In this document: positions 8,319 through 16,294 of the stretch, piece after piece | Position numbering within the stretch: position 1 is the stretch's first letter | Layout: every line of letters begins with the position of its first letter | Source: 34-65-8 sp964516135 | Lineage (GTDB): Bacteria; Pseudomonadota; Alphaproteobacteria; Sphingomonadales; Sphingomonadaceae | Direction of reading: 5' to 3' | DNA: 64,000 bases | Assembly: GCA_964516135.1 (NCBI GenBank) | Contig: CAZEWN010000020.1 | Span: forward strand, 1-64,000 | The notes under the pieces: generated by a model | What the model saw: only the letters and a program-made list of their open reading frames with translations | Database searches by the model: none | Told to the model about the DNA's origin: nothing | Position numbers and translations under genes: made by a program

Positions 8319-9703
8319 GCCACGGCCCTCGGCTGGTCGCCTTTTCTGGGATGTGCGGTGCCCGGACCATCGGGATCGCCATATTTGTCGAGCGCATTCA
8401 ATAATGCCTGCGCCCAGAATTCATGCTGGCGCACGAAGAGCCCTTCGTCGGCTGCGCGGTTGGCACTGAGCAGGGGATCAAGGCCGATGGCCTTGGCGTT
8501 ATCGTCCGGCCCTTCCTGCCAGCGGGTAGCCCCGCGCGACAGGTCGTTCCACAATTCGCCCGCACCTTGATAGGCGGTCTGGCAGGCGCGGAATTCTTCC
8601 AAATCGTCAGGTGTTCCCATGCCAGATACGTTGAAAAAATCCTCGTACTGGCGAATGCGCAGGCGGCGTTCCTCGACCGCCTCGCCCTTGGGCGCAAAGC
8701 AGTAGATCGTGACCTCGGTCTTGTTCACGCTGATCGGGCGCACGACCCGAATCTGGGTCGAAAACTGATCCATGATATAGACATTGGGATAGACGCCCAG
8801 ATTGCGAGTCTGGTCAAGGATGAAGCGCGCCTTCTCCTTGCCGAGGCGCGCTTCCATCTCTTCGCGCTGGCCGTAATTGGGGCGCACTTCGGGGTTCATC
8901 ACATTGGTCCACAACAGGATGTGGCCATGTTCGAAGCCATAGACACCGCCCACGCTCTTCGACCATCCATTGGCATCGACGGTACGCGTACCGTCGGCCT
9001 CGTAATTGCGGCGACCCATGGTGGCGGAATAATTCCAGTGGACCGAGCTGACGTGATAGCCGTCGGCCCCGTTTTCCATCTGCAGCTTCCAGTTGCCATC
9101 ATACACATAGGTGGAATTACCGCGCAGCACTTCGAGGCCGGCGGCCGCCTGGTCGACGATCTGGTCGATGATCTTCGTCGTGGTGCCCAGATGCTCTTCC
9201 AGCGGCAGCACGTCTTCGCTCAGGCTGCCGAACAGGAAGCCGCGATAATTCTCGAACTTCGCGACCGTGGTCAGATTGTGTGAACCGTCGGTGTCGAACG
9301 CTTCGGGATAAGCGCCGGTCTTGCCGTCCTTTACCTTCAGCAGGTGGCCGTCGTTCTTGAACGTCCAGCCATGGAACTGGCAGGTGAAGCTGCCCTTGTT
9401 GCCGCGCTTTTTGCGGCACAGCGTCGCGCCGCGATGCGCGCAGGCGTTAATGACGGCATGAAGCTCGCCATCATTGTCGCGGGTGATGATGATCGGCTGA
9501 CGCCCGATCCAGGTGGTGAAATAATCGTTCGGTTCGGGGATCTGACTTTCATGCGCCAGATAGACCCAGTTCTTCTGGAATATATATTTCATTTCCAGCT
9601 CGAACATTTCGGCATCGGTGAAGATATCGCGGCGGCATTTGAAGACTCCGGTTTCTGGATCGTCGATTATTGCGGTTTTCAGGCGTTCGCGAAGCGTGGT
9701 CAT
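8315..9703 (-). CDS. benA: Benzoate 1,2-dioxygenase large subunit
   Basis: The 462-residue catalytic alpha subunit of a Rieske non-heme iron dioxygenase that converts benzoate to its cis-1,2-diol. The Rieske motif is complete: CAHRG and, 17 residues after its cysteine, CQFHGW, at about residues 90-115. The mononuclear iron region follows with DGYHVSSVHWNY. The ATG at 9703 has GGAGAAAACCG upstream, and MTTLRERLKTAI matches the usual BenA start; the frame open further upstream is discarded. An anthranilate, toluate or related aromatic acid specificity cannot be excluded from sequence alone. Confidence 0.92.
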   Translation of the reverse strand: MTTLRERLKTAIIDDPETGVFKCRRDIFTDAEMFELEMKYIFQKNWVYLAHESQIPEPNDYFTTWIGRQPIIITRDNDGELHAVINACAHRGATLCRKKRGNKGSFTCQFHGWTFKNDGHLLKVKDGKTGAYPEAFDTDGSHNLTTVAKFENYRGFLFGSLSEDVLPLEEHLGTTTKIIDQIVDQAAAGLEVLRGNSTYVYDGNWKLQMENGADGYHVSSVHWNYSATMGRRNYEADGTRTVDANGWSKSVGGVYGFEHGHILLWTNVMNPEVRPNYGQREEMEARLGKEKARFILDQTRNLGVYPNVYIMDQFSTQIRVVRPISVNKTEVTIYCFAPKGEAVEERRLRIRQYEDFFNVSGMGTPDDLEEFRACQTAYQGAGELWNDLSRGATRWQEGPDDNAKAIGLDPLLSANRAADEGLFVRQHEFWAQALLNALDKYGDPDGPGTAHPRKGDQPRAVA

Positions 9704-9791
9704 CGGTTTTCTCCATTTGCTTGTTCTAGTCGTCCGGCGCGCGCAGATGCGGCGGCGCTTCGGACCAGGCGAAAGACTTGGGTGCTGGCGG

Positions 9792-10685
9792 TCAGGCGAC
9801 CGCGAGGCGCTTGCGGGCCGAGAGCGTTTCCTCATCGCAGTCATCGGCGCGCTGCAGCACGAAGTCGAAACCGATCTGCGCGGTGTCGCCCTGCCGATTG
9901 GGCACGGGCAGCAGCCCTTCGCGCGTGCCGAAGGCGAAATCGTCGGCGGCAAACGGATCGTCGCCGAAATTGATCTGCGTGGTCAGGCGGCGATAGCCCG
10001 GCGCCTCGACGAAGAAATGGACGTGGGCCGGCCGATTGCCGTGGCGGCCCAATGCGCCCATCAGCACGTCGGATGCGCCGCCCGGGGGCACGCTGTAACC
10101 GCGCGGCATCTTCGATTGGAACGAATAGCTGCCATCGTCGGGCAGCTTCAGTCGGCGACGATTGTTAAAGGGCGTCTGCTCGCCGGTAGGGTCGAAATGC
10201 GAATAGAACCCCTTGGAATTGGCATGCCATACATGGAGGATCGCACCCTTCACCGGCTCGCTATCGGGGCCCATGACGCGCCCGCTCATGTACAGCGTTT
10301 CAGTCTCGTCGGCATCGTCGGTCAGGCTCGCGCCGCTGTCGACCAGCGGTGCGCCCTCGACATAGAGCGGGCCTTCGATGGTGCGCGGGGTGCCGCCGCT
10401 GCGGCCCGCTTCTTGGTCCTTGGCGTCGAGATAGAGATCCACGAAATGCTCAAGACCGAGGCCCGGCATCAGCAGGCCGAATTCCTGCGCGCCGTTCTGA
10501 AGATAATTGACCGCGGTCCACAGCTCGTCCTCAGTAATTTCATGACGGACGATGGTTTCCATTAGCTGCTCGACGATCTCGCGCACTATGGCCTTGAGCC
10601 GGTTGTTGCCGCCGTCCGCATCAGTCCCCGCCACCCGGTCGAGCAATTGCTGGATGGGTGGGGTCTTGACGAAACTGATATCCAT
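9792..10685 (-). CDS. catA: Catechol 1,2-dioxygenase
   Basis: Intradiol dioxygenase of 297 residues that opens catechol to cis,cis-muconate using Fe(III). The four iron ligands are visible: tyrosine in GPLYVEGAP, tyrosine in PRGYSVPPGG, and two histidines in GRPAHVHFF-type sequence (GNRPAHVHFFVEAPGYRRL). An N-terminal helical domain of about 100 residues is present, as in other catechol dioxygenases. The ATG at 10685 is preferred over the longer frame because AGGAGAG stands five bases upstream. It is 75 bases downstream of catC and 88 bases upstream of benA. Confidence 0.93.
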   Translation of the reverse strand: MDISFVKTPPIQQLLDRVAGTDADGGNNRLKAIVREIVEQLMETIVRHEITEDELWTAVNYLQNGAQEFGLLMPGLGLEHFVDLYLDAKDQEAGRSGGTPRTIEGPLYVEGAPLVDSGASLTDDADETETLYMSGRVMGPDSEPVKGAILHVWHANSKGFYSHFDPTGEQTPFNNRRRLKLPDDGSYSFQSKMPRGYSVPPGGASDVLMGALGRHGNRPAHVHFFVEAPGYRRLTTQINFGDDPFAADDFAFGTREGLLPVPNRQGDTAQIGFDFVLQRADDCDEETLSARKRLAVA

Positions 10686-10760
10686 GGAACTCTCCTGAAG
10701 TTTCTTTTGGCGTGCCATTGCGGCGTGTTGGGGGGAGGGGGGCCGCTGGGCCGCTGGGGA

Positions 10761-11051
10761 TCAGCTGTCATTCTCGCGGATGGAGGAGGGGTGACGGCAC
10801 AGCGCGGTGACGCGCATGGTCATGAAAGGATAAAGCGGCAAGCCCATAAGGATCTGGTGCAGCTCTTCCGATGATTGCACGTCAAAGATCGACAGGTTCG
10901 AATAGTGCCCGGCAACGCGCCAGATATGGCGCCACTTGCCTGATTCCTGCAGGCCCTGCGAATAGGCCCTTTCCTTCGCCTTGATCGCGGCGGCCTTCTC
11001 GGGATCGAAATCCAGCGGGATGTTGACGTCCATTTCGACTTGGAAAAGCAT
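10761..11051 (-). CDS. catC: Muconolactone delta-isomerase
   Basis: The 96-residue isomerase that converts muconolactone to 3-oxoadipate enol-lactone. The start MLFQVEMDVNIP, with the glutamate near residue 5-6 and the KAKERAYSQGLQ segment, is diagnostic, and the length equals that of characterised CatC. The ATG at 11051 is chosen; a GTG two codons upstream is possible but spaced too close to the AAGGTG site. It begins two bases before the catB stop codon region, so it was coupled to catB and now lies downstream of the insertion in that gene. Confidence 0.92.
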   Translation of the reverse strand: MLFQVEMDVNIPLDFDPEKAAAIKAKERAYSQGLQESGKWRHIWRVAGHYSNLSIFDVQSSEELHQILMGLPLYPFMTMRVTALCRHPSSIRENDS

Positions 11052-11426
11052 GGTCACACCTTTTCGGGGATGGATTGTGCGGGCGACCGGGGGCGGTCGC
11101 GCCGATAGAAGGCGATGCGGTCCTCATCGAGCGCAATGCCGAGGCCGGGGCCGGTCGGCACCTCAAGATGGAAATCCGCATAGCGAAGCGGCTCTGCCAG
11201 TATGTCTTCCTTGACCAGCAAAGAGCCGAAGAGCTCGGTCCCCCATTCGAGTTCGGGAAGGACCGAGAAAAGCTGGGCCGAAGCGGCGGTGCCGACGCCC
11301 GCCTCCAGCATGGTGCCTCCATACAGGCCGATGCCCGCCGCCGCGGCGATGGTGGCGACCGCATGCGCGGCGTGAAGCCCGCCCGCCTGCGCGATCTTCA
11401 GCGCAAACACGCGGGCGCCTGCAGTG

Positions 11427-11447
11427 CTAGGGTCAGGACCCATTGAT
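11427..11447. repeat. Left end of the IS: CTAG target duplication plus terminal inverted repeat
   Basis: CTAG at 11427-11430 is the left copy of the target duplication. The left terminal repeat, 11431-11447, reads GGTCAGGACCCATTGAT and matches the right end at 16 of 17 positions. A two-base TA duplication with one extra G in the repeat is an equivalent reading. Confidence 0.9.
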
Positions 11448-12270
11448 TTGCGGTGACGGTTGTGATTCAGGCTTGTGGTGAGGAGCCTGAATAATGAGTG
11501 ATTTGTATTGGTTGACGGACGAGCAGATGGCTCGGCTTGAGCCCTATTTTCCGAAGAGCCATGGCCGCGAGCGGGTTGATGATCGGCGTGTTTTGAGCGG
11601 TATCATTTTCGTCAATCGCAATGGCTTGCGGTGGCGTGACGCGCCGAAGGACTATGGGCCGCACAAGACGCTGTACAATCGGTGGAAGCGGTGGAGCGAC
11701 AAAGGCATCTTCCTGCGGATGATGGAAGGTCTGGCTATGCCTCAGGCTACGGAACGCAAGACGATCATGATCGACGCGACCTATCTAAAGGCGCACCGCA
11801 CGGCTTCCAGCCTGCGGGTTAAAAAGGGGATGCGGGGCGCCTGATCGGCCGCACGAAAGGAGGCATGAATACCAAGCTGCATGCCGTCACCGACGCCAAC
11901 GGTCGCCCGATCAGCTTTTTCATGACTGCGGGCCAGGTCAGTGATTATATCGGCGCGGCGGCCTTGCTGGACGAACTGCCCAAGGCGCAATGGCTGCTCG
12001 CCGACCGAGGATACGACGCAGACTGGTTCCGCGATGCCTTGCAGGAAAAGGGCATCACCCCCTGCATTCCTGGTCGGAAATCCCGGAACAAGACCGTCAA
12101 ATACGACAAGCGCCGCTACAAACGACGCAACCGCATCGAGATCATGTTCGGGCGCCTCAAGGACTGGAGGCGGGTCGCTACGCGCTACGATCGCTGCGCC
12201 ACAGCCTTCTTCTCCGCCATCGTTCTCGCCGCTACCGTCATCTTCTGGCTCTGATCAATGAGTCCTGACC
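11431..12270 (+). mobile_element. IS5-family insertion sequence, 840 bp, IS427-like
   Basis: The element is bounded by near-perfect 17-bp terminal inverted repeats and flanked by CTAG on both sides (11427-11430 and 12271-12274). Its length, the two-frame transposase with a presumed -1 frameshift, and the CTAG or TA target duplication fit the IS5 family, IS427-like group. It is inserted in antisense orientation to catB. The intact duplication and open transposase frames suggest a recent and possibly still active insertion. It is expected to be polar on the whole downstream catC-catA-ben-pca operon unless it supplies outward transcription. Confidence 0.92.
11494..12254 (+). CDS. IS5-family transposase, two frames joined by a presumed -1 frameshift
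   Basis: Frame one (11494-11844, 116 aa) holds the DUF4096-type N-terminal domain (RWRDAPKDYGPHKTLYNRW) and the first catalytic aspartate in MIDATYLKAH. The second frame, open to 12254, holds the second aspartate in LADRGYDAD and the glutamate in RNRIEIMFGRLKDW. The slippery stretch AAAAAGGGG at 11821-11829 allows the lysine and glycine tRNAs on AAG GGG to slip to AAA GGG with full pairing. This gives VKKGDAGRLIGRTKGGMN, a normal family junction. Frameshifted expression is known for this IS group; here it is inferred, not shown. Confidence 0.9.
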
Positions 12271-12274
12271 CTAG
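12254..12274. repeat. Right end of the IS: terminal inverted repeat plus CTAG target duplication
   Basis: The right terminal repeat at 12254-12270 is the complement of the left one with a single mismatch, and CTAG at 12271-12274 is the second copy of the duplicated target. Read from the catB side, the sequence resumes exactly where the left copy broke off. Confidence 0.9.
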
Positions 12275-13143
12275 CAACGGCGAAGGCATCGCCGGGGCCG
12301 CGCAGCGCCTCATCCGCCATCAGCGGGATGCCATACGCGGCGGAAAGCCGGGTCATGGCGGCGTGGTTCTTGCCCTTCACCGGTTGCTCAACCAGATCGA
12401 TGCCGGCGTCCTGCAGCAGACACAAACCAAGGTGCGCCTTCGCCTCGCTCCAGCCCTGATTGACGTCGACGCGCACGCTGGCGCGGTCGCCCAATGCGCG
12501 CTTGATCGCGGTGACATGGGCAACGTCCTCGCGCACTTCGCGCTTGCCAATCTTGAGCTTGAAAATATTGTGGCGGCGTTCGGCAAGGAAGCGCTCGGCT
12601 TCCTCGATGTCCTTCGCCGTATCGCCGCTCGCCAGTGTCCATGCGACGGGCAGACGGTCGCGGCGGCGCCCGCCACCGATGAGTTCGGAAACGGGCAGGC
12701 CCAGACGCTTGCCGACAAGATCGAGCAGCGCGGTTTCGACCGCGCATTTCGCCATGTGATTGCCCACAACCTGACGCGAAATATCCGCCATGATCGCGCC
12801 GACCTGCGTCGGGTCACGGCCGATGAGGGCGGCCGCCATGTAATCGTCGATGGCGAGCTTAGTGCTCTCGGGGCTTTCCTCGCAATAGCTGAAGCCGCCG
12901 ATGGTGGTGCCTTCCCCCACGCCCTCGACCCCGTCGGTATCGCGAATGCGGACCAGCACGATCGACTGGTGATGCATCGTGGCCATCGCCAGCACATGCG
13001 GGCGGATGGTCGGAAGATTGACGATGAATGCTTCTATACCTTCGATCGCGGTCACGCCTGCGCCATCCTCCCTTGTTCTTACCTTCCCTCAAGCTCTAAG
13101 AACACAATCGAACAGGCGCAAAGATTGATTAGGTTTGGCATTC

Positions 13144-13158
13144 ATACCTGGAGGGTAT
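13144..13158. promoter_or_regulatory. CatR/BenM-type operator ATAC-N7-GTAT
   Basis: ATACCTGGAGGGTAT is a perfect match to the ATAC-N7-GTAT site bound by BenM and CatM of Acinetobacter, and it also contains the general LysR T-N11-A core. It lies in the 106-base gap between divergent catB and the LysR gene. It overlaps the ribosome binding site (GGAGG) of the LysR gene, whose ATG is at 13162, and lies about 90 bases upstream of the catB start. This suggests autorepression of the regulator and activation of the catabolic operon. No second perfect site is visible nearby. Confidence 0.8.
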
Positions 13159-13161
13159 ACT

Positions 13162-14088
13162 ATGGACCTTAGGCAGCTGCGATATTTTAAAGCGGTGGCA
13201 GAAGAGCGGAATTTCATTCGCGCAGCCGAGCGGCTGCATATTTCACAGCCGCCGCTTAGCCGTGCGATCCAGCAATTGGAGGAAGACGTCGGGGTTCCGC
13301 TGCTCGATCGTTCGACACGCCCACTGACATTGACCGATCCGGGGCGCATGTTCCTTGAGCAGGCGGTTCAGATACTGGCGCGAATGGAATCGCTGGAAAC
13401 CATGATGAGTGCGGCGGTCATGAAGCGAAAACGGCGATTCGCGATCGGCTATGTGGCCTCAACCATCTATGCGCGGCTGCCACCCCTGATACGCGGATTT
13501 CGCAAGGCCGCGCCCAACGTCGAGCTTTCGCTCGTCGAACTCGTCAGCCTCGAACAGATTGCCGCGGTAAAGGAGGGACGTATCGACGTGGGCTTTGGTC
13601 GCATCCGCTTTGACGATCCCGCCGTGCAGAGAACCGTCCTGCGCGAGGAAAAACTGGTCGTCGCACTCCCGGCCAATCATGCACTTTCAGTTCAGGAAGG
13701 TACGATCGCAATGCATCAGCTGCGCGACGAACCGCTGATCGTCTACCCCAGCAATACCCGGCCCAGCTTTGCCGACCAAGTATTGGAAATGTTCGCGGAT
13801 CATTCACTGCGGCCGGTTCTCGCGCATGAAGCGCGCGAATTGCAAATTGCGATCGGGCTAGTCGCCGCTGAGGAGGGAGTCTGTATCGTGCCGGATTCGG
13901 TACGCAAATCACGCGTGGACGATGTGGTGTATCGCGAACTCGCAGGAGATGTGGGTTCTCCGATCATTATGAGCCACAGGGTCGGCGACCGCTCCGAAGA
14001 GCTGGCGATAATGTCACGGGTGATTGCCGAACATTATGCCGAATGGGGATATCCCGTGCCCGACGCGATGAATGAGTTCGACCGATAG
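13162..14088 (+). CDS. catR: LysR-family regulator of the catechol/benzoate operon
   Basis: A 308-residue LysR-type regulator. The N-terminal winged helix-turn-helix (MDLRQLRYFKAVAEERNF, then LHISQPPLSRAIQQLE) occupies residues 1-60, and the effector-binding domain follows. Relatives CatR, CatM and BenM respond to cis,cis-muconate and sometimes benzoate. The ATG at 13162 is chosen because GGAGG stands seven bases upstream; nine more codons are open upstream without such a site. It is divergent from catB and has an ATAC-N7-GTAT site at its start. With catB broken, muconate should accumulate and this regulator would be permanently induced. Confidence 0.88.
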   Translation: MDLRQLRYFKAVAEERNFIRAAERLHISQPPLSRAIQQLEEDVGVPLLDRSTRPLTLTDPGRMFLEQAVQILARMESLETMMSAAVMKRKRRFAIGYVASTIYARLPPLIRGFRKAAPNVELSLVELVSLEQIAAVKEGRIDVGFGRIRFDDPAVQRTVLREEKLVVALPANHALSVQEGTIAMHQLRDEPLIVYPSNTRPSFADQVLEMFADHSLRPVLAHEARELQIAIGLVAAEEGVCIVPDSVRKSRVDDVVYRELAGDVGSPIIMSHRVGDRSEELAIMSRVIAEHYAEWGYPVPDAMNEFDR

Positions 14089-14261
14089 CAATATGCAATT
14101 GCGGTTTCATCTACCGTTGGCCTACCAGCTTCCTGCTCCTTCAATACAGCGACGTTCTGGCTCACCCTAGCCCGTTTCCTATATGCTTCCGCGATGCAGC
14201 GTGTGCAGCCCCGCTATTGGTAGTGCGGTGAGGAATTTCCGCGTTATCTCTGTGGACATGG

Positions 14262-14530
14262 TTATCCTTCGTGGCCTTTGCCGAGCTCTACCCCGAGGAG
14301 CAGCAGCGTCGCATAGATGGGTGTCTCGGTCTCACGCAAAGCGGGTATGCGGAACGGTGCGTGGATCAGTTTCTCAAGATAATTGCGTGCATCATCCCGC
14401 GGTCCGTTGTCGGTCAAATCTAGGAAATGTTTCCGCACGGAATATGCTATCATCGCCTCGTCGACCGCGACGATGAACGCCGTGCGATCGGTGAACGAAC
14501 AAACGAACAGCCTCTAACGTTTCCGTCGCA
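14262..14530 (-). pseudogene. Remnant of a KAP-family P-loop NTPase
   Basis: The minus strand encodes pieces that resemble the region around and after the Walker B motif of KAP NTPases: ETLEAVRLFV in one frame, then FTDRTAFIVAVDEAMI and NYLEKLIHAPFRIPAL in another, ending at a stop at 14262. The junction between frames fits a two-base deletion. There is no Walker A segment and no continuous frame. It is decayed, non-functional DNA lying between the LysR gene and the integrase gene. The family call rests on my recognition of the NYLEK..PFRIP pattern. Confidence 0.5.
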
Positions 14531-14663
14531 GCGCGGCGACCAGCGGACTGCGGAAAGCCTCGAAGTCGGTGACAGCCGCCAGGCCTCAAGCGGATCACCC
14601 GCCACGCTCAAGCGCTTCGTACCGGTCCGAAAGATCAAAGAAACCAGGCTGTCCCGCCATCAT
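14515..14663 (-). pseudogene. Remnant of an IS5-type transposase N-terminus
   Basis: Reading left from an ATG at 14663, the minus strand gives MAGQPGFFDLSDRYEALERG, then DPLEA in a second frame and AAVTDFEAFRSPLVAALRR in a third. Together these resemble the start of IS5-family transposases (GQPGFFD... DP.E.L...DFE.FR..L..AL). At least two frameshifts and the loss of everything beyond show decay. It abuts the KAP remnant directly, so the two fragments probably met through an old insertion and deletion. It differs from the intact IS in catB. Confidence 0.5.
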
Positions 14664-14800
14664 CGCCTCCGCTGCCGCGCAAAGGCAGTGAATCAGCTCA
14701 GGCTGCTACTCGCCAGTGGTTTTTCGAAGCGTCCAGTTGCCCCTCTGGCCACGTTGGAATAGGTCCACGCGGCGGAACCAACGAATGGAGGTGGCTTGGA

Positions 14801-16072
14801 TTAGGCAGCCATGATGTGTTGAACTGCTTTGACTGCGCTGCAATTCAGAATGGATTCGATTTCGTCCGATGTGCGACTCACGGCGAGCTTCAGAGCCTCG
14901 TCGATATGAACATAGTCTTGGGTCACATTTTGCGAGGCGTGACCCAGCACCGCGCGAATAGTTAGCTCCGAAAAGCCTAGGTCGCCTGCAATACTACCAA
15001 ATGTATGGCGCAGTGTATGCGGAGTGACGCCCTCGATCTTGGCCAGTTTGCAGACACGGCGAAGGCAGGCGCTAACGGCCGTGAATGGCCCTGACCCCGC
15101 AGCAGAAGGGAAAACATGCGGATTGCCTGCGATTACCGCCTGTTTTTCGATGATCTTAATAGCAGCAGGCCCTATCGCTCGGATCTGTGCGCCGCCTTTA
15201 GTGTCGGGAAACGCCACATACCCACCCGCTGCATTGACCCAGGGGCGCTGCAGCGCCTGACCTTCCTCCCGACGATATCCGGTCAACAGCAATATGCGAA
15301 GGACTCCTAAGGCTACAGGGTTCTCTCCGTTGAATTCTGCATAGGCCATCGCTTTGCCAATCAATTCGATTTCCGCCACGCTGAGGCGTCGCGTCCGCTT
15401 CTTGCTCGCAAGCTTCTTCGCACCCTGTGTGGGATGCACGTCGAGCAAGCCTTTGTGTTTCGCATGTCCGATGATGGCCTGAAGCGTCCCGACACATCGC
15501 GGGGCGACACCTGCGCCGCCGGATGCCATGCCGCCTCTGCCTCCGCTGCGTGGTTTCGCCGTCTTTCCGTTTTTGACATCGGTCTGCATCTGCTCGACGT
15601 CGGCGACGGTCAGATGCTTCACGATCCGCTTGCCGAGGAGCGGCTTAATGTGTGTTCTGATCCGGCTTTCGTCCATGTCGAGCGACGACTTCTTGATCGG
15701 AAGATTCTTACGGCCGAGGATGTTACCCGCACGTGCTTCGGTCAGATACCAGCCGCACATCTCCTCGACCGTCATGCCTTTGCGCGCCCGGCGCGCTTCC
15801 TCCGCTGGGTCTTCACCGTCGATTACCGCTGCAAGTTTGAGCATCGCGAGTGCCCGGGCCTTTTCGACCGTCAACACGCCGTAACGCCCGATGTTGATGC
15901 GACGCTTTACCCCCTCGGTATTACGATACTGGACGATGAAGGTTTTGAGGCCTGAGGGCAGCACGCGCACACCGAAGCCCTTCAAGTCGGTATCCCAAAG
16001 CACAGTTTGCTTCGTCGCTGGTGGTGAGAGCGCATCAATAGCGCGCTTCGTGAGCTTGCTGGTCGGCATCAT
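14801..16072 (-). CDS. Tyrosine recombinase (island integrase, DUF4102 type)
   Basis: A 423-residue phage/island integrase. Residues 1-90 are an arm-binding DUF4102-type domain (KLTKRAIDALSPP, GFGVRVLPSG). A core-binding domain follows, and the catalytic domain has arginine in LTGYRREE, HTLRHTFG with the H-x-x-R pair, LGHASQNVTQDY with the histidine and the probable nucleophilic tyrosine. The ATG at 16072 has GGAG nearby; ATG at 16069 is equally possible. It lies 178 bases from a displaced tRNA-Gly 3' end and reads away from it. This pairing indicates that it integrated the DNA to its left at a tRNA-Gly gene. Confidence 0.9.
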   Translation of the reverse strand: MMPTSKLTKRAIDALSPPATKQTVLWDTDLKGFGVRVLPSGLKTFIVQYRNTEGVKRRINIGRYGVLTVEKARALAMLKLAAVIDGEDPAEEARRARKGMTVEEMCGWYLTEARAGNILGRKNLPIKKSSLDMDESRIRTHIKPLLGKRIVKHLTVADVEQMQTDVKNGKTAKPRSGGRGGMASGGAGVAPRCVGTLQAIIGHAKHKGLLDVHPTQGAKKLASKKRTRRLSVAEIELIGKAMAYAEFNGENPVALGVLRILLLTGYRREEGQALQRPWVNAAGGYVAFPDTKGGAQIRAIGPAAIKIIEKQAVIAGNPHVFPSAAGSGPFTAVSACLRRVCKLAKIEGVTPHTLRHTFGSIAGDLGFSELTIRAVLGHASQNVTQDYVHIDEALKLAVSRTSDEIESILNCSAVKAVQHIMAA

Positions 16073-16250
16073 GTTTCTCCAGTTGGAGACAAAACTTCAC
16101 TAAGGGAGCTTTGTCTCCATATTGTCTCCACGCGACGCCCAACGGCGTACAAAGGGAGGATATACAGGAGAACAATAAATATCTAGTATTACTGGATGAA
16201 TCGTAGATTGGCGTACTCTCGGGAAGCTTGGAAAAGCCGTTTATCGAAGT
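16073..16250. other. Gap between integrase gene and att site
   Basis: No gene. The segment is AT-richer than the rest of the window, contains the integrase ribosome binding site and presumably its promoter and arm-type binding sites, but I cannot point to specific repeats. Confidence 0.4.
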
Positions 16251-16294
16251 TGCCAAGGTTGGGGTCGAGGGTTCGAATCCCTTCGCCCGCTCCA
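16251..16294 (+). repeat. tRNA-Gly(GCC) 3' half, attachment site of the island
   Basis: This 44-base segment starts with the anticodon GCC followed by AAGG and contains the variable loop, the T arm (GAGGG TTCGAAT CCCTT), the acceptor strand CGCCCGC and a templated TCCA end, as in tRNA-Gly(GCC). The 5' half (acceptor GCGGGCG, D arm) is absent upstream, so it is not a functional tRNA. Integration into a tRNA 3' end leaves exactly such a displaced fragment at the far end of the element. Since the fragment points right, the element lies to its left and an intact tRNA-Gly should lie outside the window. Confidence 0.85.

Larger units (their letters stand above)
11054..13055 (-). pseudogene. catB: Muconate cycloisomerase gene split by an IS5-family element
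   Basis: The enolase-superfamily enzyme that turns cis,cis-muconate into muconolactone. The N-terminal part (13055 down to 12271) carries FKLKIGK, VDVNQGW, LVEQPV and MADEAL, so it holds the KxK lysines and the metal ligands. The C-terminal part (11430 down to 11054) carries ALKIAQAGG with the other catalytic lysine and the LYGGTMLE region. The pieces are separated by an insertion sequence; deleting it and one CTAG copy gives AVASTAGARVFALK in frame, so no other damage is visible. The truncated product would end RVRTH and lack the second catalytic lysine. The start is GTG at 13055 with GGGAGG upstream. Confidence 0.93.

Noticed and set aside
11467..11664. Minus-strand frame inside the insertion sequence
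   Set aside because: It is antisense to the transposase N-terminal domain and has no separate support.
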